This document shows positions 42,319 through 50,592 of a stretch of DNA of 64,000 nucleotides, one piece after another. The translations under genes and the position numbers were made by a program. The notes below the pieces were generated by a model. The model was not told the origin of the DNA. It saw nothing but the letters and a program-made list of their open reading frames with translations, and did not search any database. The stretch is from Herbaspirillum rhizosphaerae_A (GTDB lineage Bacteria; Pseudomonadota; Gammaproteobacteria; Burkholderiales; Burkholderiaceae_D): contig NZ_JAQQFR010000019.1 in NCBI RefSeq assembly GCF_046025915.1, positions 1 to 64,000 on the forward strand. Direction: 5' to 3'. Numbering within the stretch: the first letter of the stretch is position 1; every line of letters starts with the position of its first letter.

Positions 42319-43260
42319 TCAGTCGTACAGCACCGCCGCGATCTTCGGATCGGCGATGTTGCTCTTGTCGTACCAGTAGAAACCGGTATCGATGATCTTC
42401 GGCAGCTTCTCGCCCTTGAGTGCCTTCACTGCTGCTTCGACGGTCTTGTAACCGATACCGACAGGATTTTGCGTGATCGCGCCGGCCATCTGGCCGTCAC
42501 GAATCGCATCCTTCTGCTGCTTGCCGGAGTCGAAGCCGACGATGACGACCTTGCGCTTCATTTCCTTGGCGCCGTTCAGCACGCCGATGGCCGAACCTTC
42601 ATTGGTACCGAAGGCGCCCTTGAGTTTTGGATAGGCTTGCAGGATGGACTTGGTGACTTCAGTCGACTTCAGTTGGTCACCTGCACCGTACTGGATGCTG
42701 ACGATCTTGATCTTCGGGTACGCCGCCTTCATGCGATCAACAAAGCCGTCGCGACGGTCGATGCCGGTACGGCTGGTCTGATCGTGGGCAACCACGGCGA
42801 CTTCGCCTTCCTTGCCGATCAGTTCGGCCATCTTGTCTGCGGCCAGTGCGGCAGCAGCCTTGTTGTCGGTGGTGGCAGTGGTGACGGGAATATCGCTGTC
42901 AACGCCGGAGTCAAATGCAACGACCGGGATCTTGGCGGCTTGCGCCTTCTTCAGCAATGGCAGCGCAGCCTTGCTGTCGAGTGCGGCAAAGCAGATCGCT
43001 TGTGGCTTCTTCGCCAGCGCGGCGGACAGCATGTCGATCTGCTTGTCGACCATGGCTTCGGTTTCCGGTCCTTCGAAGGTTACCTTGACCTTGTAGTCGG
43101 CGGCGGCCTGATTGGCGCCGGCCTTCACGGCTTGCCAGAACTGATGCTGGAAGCCTTTGGAAATCAGCGGAATATAGATGTCTTCAGCGTGTGCGACGCT
43201 GCCCAGGCCCATGGCGAAAGTCAAACCGATGGCAATGTTGAGTGCTCTTCTCTTTATCAT
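42319..43260 (-). CDS. Sugar ABC transporter periplasmic binding protein (RbsB-like)
   Basis: The 313-residue type I periplasmic protein has a signal peptide ending GSVAHA and the family pattern VDKQIDMLSAALAKKPQAICFAALDSKAALPLLKKAQAAKIPVVAFDSGVDSD. It should bind L-fucose or a related deoxy sugar. AAGGAG lies before the ATG. It is separated from the permease gene by about 225 bp that hold a twin-hairpin repeat, an arrangement that can set receptor expression apart from the membrane components. Confidence 0.92.
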   Translation of the reverse strand: MIKRRALNIAIGLTFAMGLGSVAHAEDIYIPLISKGFQHQFWQAVKAGANQAAADYKVKVTFEGPETEAMVDKQIDMLSAALAKKPQAICFAALDSKAALPLLKKAQAAKIPVVAFDSGVDSDIPVTTATTDNKAAAALAADKMAELIGKEGEVAVVAHDQTSRTGIDRRDGFVDRMKAAYPKIKIVSIQYGAGDQLKSTEVTKSILQAYPKLKGAFGTNEGSAIGVLNGAKEMKRKVVIVGFDSGKQQKDAIRDGQMAGAITQNPVGIGYKTVEAAVKALKGEKLPKIIDTGFYWYDKSNIADPKIAAVLYD

Positions 43261-43346
43261 TTTTAAGTCTCCTTGGTGAGTGTAAAAACAGCGGGGTAAG
43301 GCTAATGCCGTTCAGCTGAGTTTGAATATCATTGTCCTCTTTGACT

Positions 43347-43425
43347 GTCGTCCTGACGAAAGTCAGGACCCAGCGTCGTATTGACCGTCTTCACGACACT
43401 GGGTCCCAGCGTTCGCTGGGACGAC
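43347..43425. repeat. Twin-hairpin dispersed repeat, family B copy 2
   Basis: Hairpins GTCCTGAC/GTCAGGAC (43350-43369) and GTCCCAGC/GCTGGGAC (43403-43422) have four-base loops and flank about 33 bp; the ends carry GTCGTC and GACGAC. It is related to 18195-18283 in reverse orientation. The stem in the first hairpin has changed on both sides relative to the other copy, keeping pairing. Confidence 0.7.
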
Positions 43426-43486
43426 GGCGAGGAAAATAGACTTAACTGAAAGGCATTACGGGGTAAGGAAATTTTCCAACTTTCTT

Positions 43487-44539
43487 TTATTGGCGGCGAC
43501 GACGCAGGATGTCCATATAGACGGCGAGGATGATGATCACGCCGGTGACCACGGTTTGCCATTCCTGCGCCACCGACATGATGCGCAGACCGTTGATCAG
43601 CACGCTCATGATGAACGCACCGATGATGGTGCCGAGGATGGTGCCGGTGCCGCCCGACAGCGAAGTGCCACCGATCACCACGGCGGCAATCGCGTCCAGT
43701 TCGTAACCCTGGCCCAGCGCAGGTTGCGCCGAGTTCAGGCGCGACGCGATCAACAGGCCGGCGATGCCGCAGATGGCACCGCTGACGGTGTAGACCACGA
43801 CTTTCCAAAAATCGACCTTGACGCCTGACAGACGCAGCGCCTCTTCGTTGCTGCCCAGTGCGAAGGTGTAGCGGCCGAAGACGGTCTTGTTGAGGATGAT
43901 GCCCGCGCCGATGGCGACCAGGAACAGAATCAGCACGGCGTTAGGAATCGGCAGCGCCGGAATCAGGTCGCCGATCAGCGACTCTTGCGAGATTTGCGAA
44001 AACGACGGCGTATCGTTGAAGTAGATCGGCTTGGTGCCGGAGATCACCAGCGACAAGCCCTTCAGCAACATCATCATGCCCAGCGTCGCAATGAACGGCG
44101 GCACCTTGAGCTTGGCGATCAGCATGCCGGACGACCAGCCGCACAATGCGCCGAAGAAAATCGCGGCGAAAACACCGAAGTAAATCGGCAGACCCCAGTA
44201 GGTCAAAAACACGCCGGCCATCACCGCGCAGAAAGTCATCATGGTGCCGACCGACAAGTCGATGCCTGCCGTGATGATGACGAAAGTACACGCGATCGCC
44301 AGCACGCCGTTGACGGCGGTCGATTGCAGGATGCTGACCAGGTTATCGACCTGCAGGAAGTTCTCGTTGGCGAAGCTGAAGAATACGACCAGCGCCAGCA
44401 GGCTGGCAAAGGCCAGCAGCTTTTGCCGCGTGGACGGGTGGAACAGGCGCGCACGCAGGCTGCCTGCGCCGGCTTCGGAATTGGCTGTAGATGTCATGGT
44501 CAGGTTCGCTTGCGACAGTGGATTGGGAGTATTTGCCAT
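43487..44539 (-). CDS. Sugar ABC transporter permease (RbsC-like)
   Basis: The 350-residue BPD_transp_2 permease starts at 44539 (GAGAAGA upstream) and has about ten hydrophobic segments. Signature segments are ITAGIDLSVGTMMTF, VPPFIATLGMMMLLKGLSLVI and GYELDAIAAVVIGGTSLSGGTGTILGT. It works with the ATPase encoded 10 bp upstream. A longer frame to 44575 would overlap the ATPase gene. Confidence 0.93.
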   Translation of the reverse strand: MANTPNPLSQANLTMTSTANSEAGAGSLRARLFHPSTRQKLLAFASLLALVVFFSFANENFLQVDNLVSILQSTAVNGVLAIACTFVIITAGIDLSVGTMMTFCAVMAGVFLTYWGLPIYFGVFAAIFFGALCGWSSGMLIAKLKVPPFIATLGMMMLLKGLSLVISGTKPIYFNDTPSFSQISQESLIGDLIPALPIPNAVLILFLVAIGAGIILNKTVFGRYTFALGSNEEALRLSGVKVDFWKVVVYTVSGAICGIAGLLIASRLNSAQPALGQGYELDAIAAVVIGGTSLSGGTGTILGTIIGAFIMSVLINGLRIMSVAQEWQTVVTGVIIILAVYMDILRRRRQ

Positions 44540-44549
44540 GGTCGTCTTC

Positions 44550-46109
44550 TCAATGTGTAGTGGTGGCATTGGCAACAGCGGAAGGACGCTGTGTTGCCAG
44601 TTGCATGATTTTTTCTTGCGAGGCTTCGGCGGCGCTGAGTTCGCCGGTGATGCGGCCTTCGCACATGACCAGCACGCGGTGGCTCATGCGCAGGACTTCA
44701 GGCAACTCGGAAGAAATCATCACGATGGCCTTGCCTTGTTCTGCGAGAGTGTTGAGCAGTTTGTAGATTTCGCTCTTGGCGCCGATGTCAATGCCGCGCG
44801 TCGGCTCATCGAAGAACAGGATGTCGCAGTCGCGCAGTAACCACTTGGCGATGACGATCTTTTGCTGGTTGCCGCCGGACAACAGGCGCGCAGGCTGATC
44901 GATGGACGGCGTCTTGATGGCAAGCTGGCGCACATAGCTTTGCGCTGTGCTGCGAATCGCCGCCTGATCGAGGAACAAACCCTTTTTCAGGAAACGATTC
45001 ATGCTCGACATGACGACGTTGGCCTTCACGTCGAGACCGGTGGCCAACCCGAAATGCTTGCGGTCTTCCGACAGGTAACCGATGCCATGTGCGACGGCGT
45101 CAGACGGCGACTTGATCACCGCCTTGCCACCGTGGATGAAGATCTCACCGGCTTCCAGCGGATCGGCGCCAAAAATGGCGCGCGCGACTTCGGTGCGGCC
45201 CGCGCCCATCAAACCGGCAAAACCGAGAATCTCGCCCTTGCGCAACTGAAAACTGACATCACGGATGGCATGGCCACGCGTCAGTCCTTTGACTTCCAGC
45301 ACAACCTCGTTGTCCGTTGCATTGGCGATGACCGGACCGGCGCCGTCGAGCTGGCGGCCGACCATCATGCTGATGATCGTGTCGATCGGTGTTTCCTCAG
45401 TGGGCACGGTGGCGATATATTTGCCGTCGCGCATGACGGTGACGCGATTGGAAATGCGGCGCAGCTCGTCCATCTTGTGCGAGATGTAGACGATGCCGAC
45501 CCCTTGCGCTTGCAGGTCGCGGATGATGCGAAACAGTTCGTCGATCTCGGCGTTATTGAGCGCGGCGGTCGGCTCGTCCATGATCAGGACGCGCGAATTG
45601 AAAGACAGCGCCTTGGCGATTTCCACCATCTGTTGTTTGGCGACGGTCAGCTCGCCGACCTTGGTGCGCGGGTCGAGCTTGAGGCGCATGCGCTCAAAGA
45701 TTTCGGCGGTCTGGTGATTAAGCGTGTCTTCGTCGAGAAAAACACCAAAGCGCCCGCGCGGTTCGCGGCCTATGAAGATGTTTTGTGCAGCGCTTAGATG
45801 ATTCATCAGGTTGAGTTCCTGATGGATGATGCCGATGCCCAGCTCCTGGGCGGCACGCGGGCCGTCGATGGCAACTTCCTTGCCGTCGACAAAAATCTGG
45901 CCTTCGTCCTTCTGATAGACGCCTGACAAAATCTTCATCAGCGTCGATTTACCGGCACCGTTTTCGCCCATCAATGCATGGACTTCGCCGGGCAGCAAAT
46001 CCAGCTGACAATTGTCCAACGCCAGTACGCCGGGGAAGCGCTTGGTCACGTTACGCAAGCGGATCAGGTATCCCGATTCGTTTGCGGTCTCTGTTTGTTC
46101 TGATTGCAT
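44550..46109 (-). CDS. Sugar ABC transporter ATPase, dual domain (RbsA/MglA-like)
   Basis: The 519-residue protein has two fused ABC domains. The first has Walker A GENGAGKST (about 51-59) and a degenerate signature (LTVAKQQM). The second has a degenerate P-loop (GLMGAGRTEVAR) and a full signature LSGGNQQK (about 415), followed by DEPTRGIDIG. This is the usual asymmetric RbsA layout. GAGG precedes the ATG. Confidence 0.95.
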   Translation of the reverse strand: MQSEQTETANESGYLIRLRNVTKRFPGVLALDNCQLDLLPGEVHALMGENGAGKSTLMKILSGVYQKDEGQIFVDGKEVAIDGPRAAQELGIGIIHQELNLMNHLSAAQNIFIGREPRGRFGVFLDEDTLNHQTAEIFERMRLKLDPRTKVGELTVAKQQMVEIAKALSFNSRVLIMDEPTAALNNAEIDELFRIIRDLQAQGVGIVYISHKMDELRRISNRVTVMRDGKYIATVPTEETPIDTIISMMVGRQLDGAGPVIANATDNEVVLEVKGLTRGHAIRDVSFQLRKGEILGFAGLMGAGRTEVARAIFGADPLEAGEIFIHGGKAVIKSPSDAVAHGIGYLSEDRKHFGLATGLDVKANVVMSSMNRFLKKGLFLDQAAIRSTAQSYVRQLAIKTPSIDQPARLLSGGNQQKIVIAKWLLRDCDILFFDEPTRGIDIGAKSEIYKLLNTLAEQGKAIVMISSELPEVLRMSHRVLVMCEGRITGELSAAEASQEKIMQLATQRPSAVANATTTH

Positions 46110-46181
46110 ACCTGCCTCGTTGATGCAAACCAGCCTTGTTTATTGATTGGCTGTGTTGTGTATTGCGTTGCTACATTGCCC

Positions 46182-46520
46182 TCACTGATTACCGAGATCG
46201 AAAATCTTCGTCATCGGCACCCATTTTTCTCCTTGCGGCGTCCATGGCGTCGGCACCTGGAACTGCCACATCAATGCTTCCCACTCCTGCACCTTGGGAT
46301 CATCCTGCATGGCCTGCGCCATGGCGGCTGCGTCGTAGATGGCGTCATCGGTCTCCATGATCATCATCATGCGCGTGCCAAGCCGGTGGATTTCCATCCC
46401 GGTCACCCCGTTGGCGTGCAGATGTGCAGCAATCTCGGGCCAGATCTTGCGGTGATGTTCTTCGTAACGCGCGATCAAAGCCGCGTCGTCTTTCAGGTCT
46501 AGTGCGAGGCAGTAACGCAT
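46182..46520 (-). CDS. L-rhamnose/L-fucose mutarotase (RhaM family)
   Basis: The 112-residue dimeric alpha/beta protein interconverts alpha and beta anomers of 6-deoxy sugars. The family signature is seen in MRYCLALDLKDD, RYEEHHRKIWPEI (catalytic His) and GVTGMEIHRLGTRMMMIME. In the fucose operon it should supply the anomer used by L-fucose dehydrogenase encoded 10 bp upstream. TGAGGGA precedes the ATG. Confidence 0.9.
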   Translation of the reverse strand: MRYCLALDLKDDAALIARYEEHHRKIWPEIAAHLHANGVTGMEIHRLGTRMMMIMETDDAIYDAAAMAQAMQDDPKVQEWEALMWQFQVPTPWTPQGEKWVPMTKIFDLGNQ

Positions 46521-46530
46521 TGGTTTTCCC

Positions 46531-47307
46531 TCAGGTCAACGCGCGATCGAGGTGCGTGTAGCCACCGTCGACGAACACCCATTGGCCGGTGGTGTGCGCA
46601 GCGCGATCGGACAACAGGAAGACAGCCGTATCGGCCATTTCTTCCGAAGTCGTGAAGCGCTTGCCAAGTGGGATCTTGCTGGTGATGTCTGCCAACTTTT
46701 CTTGCGGATTGTCGAAGCTGGAAATCCATTTTTCGTACAGCGGCGTCATCACTTCCGCCGGGATCAGCGCATTGACGCGCACACCGTCATTGGCTAATGC
46801 TGCCGCCCATTCGCGCGTGAGCGAGAGTTGCGCGCCTTTCGATGCGCAGTAGCCGCTGGTATTGCCCTGACCGGTGACGGCAGTCTTGGAAGAGACATTG
46901 ACGATGGCACCGCGTGTGACCTTGAGGTGCGGCACGCAGTAGTGCGCCATGACGTAGTAGTGGATCAGATTTTTTTCCAGCGACTGCATGAAGGCGGCAC
47001 GGCCGGCATCGAGACCAACGTTGTCGTTGATACCGGCATTGTTGACCAGGCCGTCGAGACGACCGAACTCACGCACGGTCTCGGCGACAGCTTGCTGACA
47101 TTTCGCTTCCTCCATGAGATCAAGCAGAAAGAAGCGTGCCTTGGGTTGCAACTTCAGCAGTTGTTCTTTGAACGCGTCGCCGGGTTGGCTCTTGCCGAAC
47201 ACGACCGGAATCGCGCCCTCGCCCGCCAGTTGCAGCGAGATCGCACCGCCAATGCCGGAAGCGCCGCCGGTCACGATCACGACCTTGTCTTTTAAATGTA
47301 AGTCCAC
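46531..47307 (-). CDS. L-fucose dehydrogenase (SDR family)
   Basis: The 258-residue SDR has TGGASGIG (14-21), VNNAG, catalytic Ser in VNVSSKTAVTGQGN and YCASK (about 153-157). The opening (MDLHLKDKVVIVTGG) and the C-terminal HTTGQWVFVDGGYTHLDRAL closely resemble Burkholderia L-fucose dehydrogenases as I remember them. It oxidises L-fucose to the 1,5-lactone. The start is a GTG at 47307 with GGAG upstream. 2-keto-3-deoxy-L-fuconate dehydrogenase is the main alternative. Confidence 0.87.
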   Translation of the reverse strand: MDLHLKDKVVIVTGGASGIGGAISLQLAGEGAIPVVFGKSQPGDAFKEQLLKLQPKARFFLLDLMEEAKCQQAVAETVREFGRLDGLVNNAGINDNVGLDAGRAAFMQSLEKNLIHYYVMAHYCVPHLKVTRGAIVNVSSKTAVTGQGNTSGYCASKGAQLSLTREWAAALANDGVRVNALIPAEVMTPLYEKWISSFDNPQEKLADITSKIPLGKRFTTSEEMADTAVFLLSDRAAHTTGQWVFVDGGYTHLDRALT

Positions 47308-47344
47308 GTCTTGTCTCCGTCTTTATTCTTATCTTGTTTTTTGA

Positions 47345-48622
47345 TTAACCACGAAAGCGATACTGCTCCAGCGATTCAGGTTTCATCGTGATCGAGAATC
47401 CCGGCGCGGTCGGCGGCATGTAAGCTGCCCCTTTGACCACACAGGCATCAATAAAGTGCTCGTGCAGGTGATCGACGTATTCGGTCACGCGTCCTTCGGT
47501 GGTGCCCGCGATGCAGACATAGTCGATCATCGACAGATGCTGCACGTATTCGCACAGGCCGACGCCGCCGGCGTGCGGACAGACCGGCAGCTTGTATTTG
47601 GCAGCCATCAGCATGACTGCGAGGATTTCGTTGACGCCGCCGAGACGGCAGGAATCGATCTGCACCACGTCGATTGCGCCGCGCATGATGAATTGCTTGA
47701 ACAGCACGCGGTTCTGGCACATCTCGCCGGTGGCGACTTTGACTGCGCCGATGCCTTCGCGGATCTTGCGATGTCCTTCGACATCGTCCGGGCTGGTCGG
47801 CTCTTCGATAAACCATGGTTTGGCGAAAGCCAGTTCATTGACCCAGTTGATGGCTTGGTCGACTTCCCACACCTGGTTGGCATCGATCATCAGATGGCGA
47901 TCCGGACCGATAACTTCGCGTGCGATGGTGACGCGGCGCTTGTCGTCGGCGAGATCGCGGCCGACCTTCAATTTGATGTGATTGAAACCACCGTCGATGG
48001 CCTCCTTGCAGAGACGACGCAACTTTGCGTCGTCATAGCCGAGCCAGCCGGCGGAAGTGGTGTAGCAAGGATAGCCGTTTTGCTCCAGCAGACGGATACG
48101 TTCGGCCTTGCCCGGCACTTGTGCGCGCAGCAACGCCAGCGCTTCGTCCGGTGTGATGCAGTCGGTGATGTAACGGAAGTCGATGCAGCGCACGAGTTCT
48201 TCCGGCGACATCTCGGCGACCAGTTTCCACAGCGGCTTGCCTTCGGCCTTGGCCCACAAATCCCAGACGGCATTGACGACCGCACCCGTGGCGAGGTGGA
48301 TAGCGCCCTTGTCCGGGCCGATCCAGCGCAATTGGCTGTCGGAGGTGATGTAACGCCAGAAGCGCCCCATGTCTTCGCTGACCCAGTCGAGGTCGAGGCC
48401 GACCACCAGATGCTCCATGGCCTGGATGGCGGCGCAGCAGATTTCATTGCCGCGGCCAATGGTGAAGGTCAGGCCATGGCCTTCGAGGCCGGGCTTGTCG
48501 GTGTCGAGAATGACGTAAGCAGCCGAGTAATCCGGATCCGGATTCATGGCGTCGGAGCCGTCGAGAGTCTTTGAGGTCGGGAAACGTACGTCCAGTACGC
48601 GCATGGAGGTGATCTTGGTCAT
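47345..48622 (-). CDS. L-fuconate dehydratase (enolase superfamily)
   Basis: The enzyme dehydrates L-fuconate to 2-keto-3-deoxy-L-fuconate. I start at the ATG at 48622 (about 425 residues); the frame extends to a TTG four codons earlier. Enolase-superfamily residues are visible: HIKLKVG (KxK acid/base), MIDANQVW (metal Asp), FIEEPTSPDD and VATGEMCQNR (metal Glu residues) and CPHAGGVGLCEYVQH (His). It is the first gene of the operon and divergent from the porin gene. Confidence 0.95.
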   Translation of the reverse strand: MTKITSMRVLDVRFPTSKTLDGSDAMNPDPDYSAAYVILDTDKPGLEGHGLTFTIGRGNEICCAAIQAMEHLVVGLDLDWVSEDMGRFWRYITSDSQLRWIGPDKGAIHLATGAVVNAVWDLWAKAEGKPLWKLVAEMSPEELVRCIDFRYITDCITPDEALALLRAQVPGKAERIRLLEQNGYPCYTTSAGWLGYDDAKLRRLCKEAIDGGFNHIKLKVGRDLADDKRRVTIAREVIGPDRHLMIDANQVWEVDQAINWVNELAFAKPWFIEEPTSPDDVEGHRKIREGIGAVKVATGEMCQNRVLFKQFIMRGAIDVVQIDSCRLGGVNEILAVMLMAAKYKLPVCPHAGGVGLCEYVQHLSMIDYVCIAGTTEGRVTEYVDHLHEHFIDACVVKGAAYMPPTAPGFSITMKPESLEQYRFRG

Positions 48623-49187
48623 CGTCGCTGTCAAATGTAATGGAGTGAAATCGGTTGTACCGGCTACGGATCACTGCACAGCATCGGAAGCAGAGATGAC
48701 TTCGCCGGCACCGCATATCGCGTATGGATGCCACCGTCCTGCCATCTCTTCAGGCTGTCGCGCCTGTCTCCATTGTTGTCGTGCTTCGCCTTTGTGCTGA
48801 CTGCTTACTAGTTAGTTATGCACAAGGCTGTGTCTTTTGCTGTGTGGCGATTATCACACGCAGTTTTAAATTCATCAATAAAATTTCATTTTATATTTGA
48901 GTTTACTTTGCTAATATCCAGTCGCTGCAAACTACATTATCTCAATGTAGTTTGAAGCGATAACCAATATATATCTATGAGATATCAAAACACAGATGCT
49001 TAAAAAGCAATATTTTATGATCTCTCTCAATTAAAAATTCATTTTACAAATGAAATAACAATATTAACAGGAGGAAATGACAAACACTGATCTTTACCGC
49101 TCTACCGCGGGCCGCCCGACCTTTGGGCCCGTGCCTATAAAAACAAGCAAACACGTAGTCACAACAACCATAAATACGGAGATTCTC
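48623..49187. other. A+T-rich divergent regulatory region
   Basis: The 565-bp region between the fucose operon and the porin gene is markedly A+T-rich from about 48840 to 49080. It carries a palindrome at 48928-48954 and no convincing gene; the porin frame stays open to 49077, but without a suitable start there. It should hold both promoters. Confidence 0.5.
48928..48954. promoter_or_regulatory. Palindromic operator candidate (fucose operon/porin)
   Basis: CAAACTACAT and ATGTAGTTTG form perfect 10-bp arms around a 7-bp spacer. The position between divergent fucose and porin genes and the presence of an IclR-family gene after the porin make IclR the best candidate binder. Confidence 0.6.
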
Positions 49188-50315
49188 ATGCAGACAAGGA
49201 CATCTACTGCTCGCCACACCCATGGGCGTGGCACATTCAAATTCACATTCAAATTCATCAACCCGAAAATGACACGCGCCGTCGCAGGCACGTTGCTCGG
49301 ACTTGCCGGACTGACTGCCGGCAGTGCACAGGCACAAAGCAGTGTCACCATTTACGGCCGGGTCGATGCCGGCGTCGACTATCAATCCAACGTTGCCACC
49401 AGCGGTGGCGGCAGCGGCAGCCTGTGGCGCGCTTCCGGCAACCAGTGGGGCACCAGCATGATCGGCTTCAAAGGCACCGAAGATCTGGGCGGCGGACTGA
49501 GCGCTTTCTTCCTGCTGGAATCCGGTTTCGATGCGACCAAGGGATCGACCAACGGCTCGGCGCTGTTCAATCGCCGCTCTTACGTCGGTCTGGCCGGCAG
49601 CGCCGGTTCGCTCAAGCTTGGCAAGAATCTGTTCATTGACAACGACGTCTGGTTTCTCGATCCGACCGGTCAGCAGTTCATCGGCACCGCGACGCTGGTG
49701 CGCGGCCGCAACTGGCAAGGTGCCGACAACGTCATCGAATATCAGACGCCGACCTGGGGCGGGTTCAACGCGACCGTGCAAACCAGCCTCGGCGAACAGG
49801 CCGGCTCGCTGACCAAGAAACGCAAGGACGGCATCTCGCTGGTGTATGCCAACCAGACCGTCGAACTGCGCGCGATTTATGACGTGGTGCGCGACGCCAA
49901 TGGTCGCTTTGTCGATGTATTCGACACCTCCAAAGAACTGATCCTTGGCGGCACGCTGACGATCGACAAACTGAAACTGTTTGCCGGTTACGAAAATCTG
50001 CGCGCACCGGATGCTGCACCGACGTCGTCGGATAAGGCCAATCATTATTGGGTCGGCGCCAATTATCAGGTGACGCCGGCGTTGACGCTGATCGGCTCGG
50101 TGTTCCGCGTGAACGTGAACAAGGGCGGCGGCAACGCCAATTTGTTCATGGCTGGGGCGAACTACTCGCTGTCGAAGCGCACGTTGCTGTATGTGGGTGC
50201 GGGTACGGTGCGTAATAGCAGCAATGCCAACTTCTCTGTGGAGGCGACTAATAACAATCCGTTGCCTGGGCAAAATCAGAACGGGGCCTACGCCGGCATC
50301 AGCCACTCCTTCTAA
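49188..50315 (+). CDS. Outer-membrane porin (Burkholderiales type)
   Basis: The 375-residue trimeric-porin-like protein starts at 49188 with GGAG six bases upstream. A long polar N-region (about 30 residues, including an FKFTFKF run coded by a short tandem repeat) precedes the hydrophobic signal segment ending TAGSAQA. SSVTIYGRVDAGVDYQSN begins the barrel, and the last strand ends HSF for BAM recognition. It may serve as entry route for L-fucose, given its divergent position from the fucose operon. Confidence 0.92.
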   Translation: MQTRTSTARHTHGRGTFKFTFKFINPKMTRAVAGTLLGLAGLTAGSAQAQSSVTIYGRVDAGVDYQSNVATSGGGSGSLWRASGNQWGTSMIGFKGTEDLGGGLSAFFLLESGFDATKGSTNGSALFNRRSYVGLAGSAGSLKLGKNLFIDNDVWFLDPTGQQFIGTATLVRGRNWQGADNVIEYQTPTWGGFNATVQTSLGEQAGSLTKKRKDGISLVYANQTVELRAIYDVVRDANGRFVDVFDTSKELILGGTLTIDKLKLFAGYENLRAPDAAPTSSDKANHYWVGANYQVTPALTLIGSVFRVNVNKGGGNANLFMAGANYSLSKRTLLYVGAGTVRNSSNANFSVEATNNNPLPGQNQNGAYAGISHSF

Positions 50316-50326
50316 AATCTGTTTTT

Positions 50327-50446
50327 GGGCCTACTGCGAGGCTGTCAGCCGGTGCCGTACGTTGCCCGGGATCCTCGTGTACTTTATGTACACTCCGGTG
50401 CCCTGTGCTCCGGCCGCTACCAGCTGACAGCCTCTCGCTACGGCCC
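50327..50446. repeat. Dispersed palindromic repeat, family A copy 2
   Basis: Outer arms (GGGCCTACTGCGAGGCTGTC at the left and its near-complement at the right) enclose a central hairpin GTGTAC-TTTAT-GTACAC at 50377-50393. The element is the reverse-orientation relative of 2496-2650. It lies just downstream of the porin gene and probably ends its transcription. Confidence 0.65.
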
Positions 50447-50592
50447 ATAAACAAGTTTGGAATTGACGGGCAAAGCATTCTTTGAAACCGGCAATCATTC
50501 ATGAATGTCGGTTTCAGAGATAAAATGCGGAATAATTCGAATTTGCGCAAACCCGTACGGGTTGCGCGGTGTCATCTTCCATCAGGCCAGCC

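Noticed and set aside
47456..48574. 372-codon plus-strand frame
   Set aside because: It lies entirely within L-fuconate dehydratase, whose active-site residues are all readable on the minus strand.
49044..50306. 420-codon minus-strand frame opposite the porin
   Set aside because: The porin has a signal peptide and terminal Phe; the opposing frame has none of the features of a protein.
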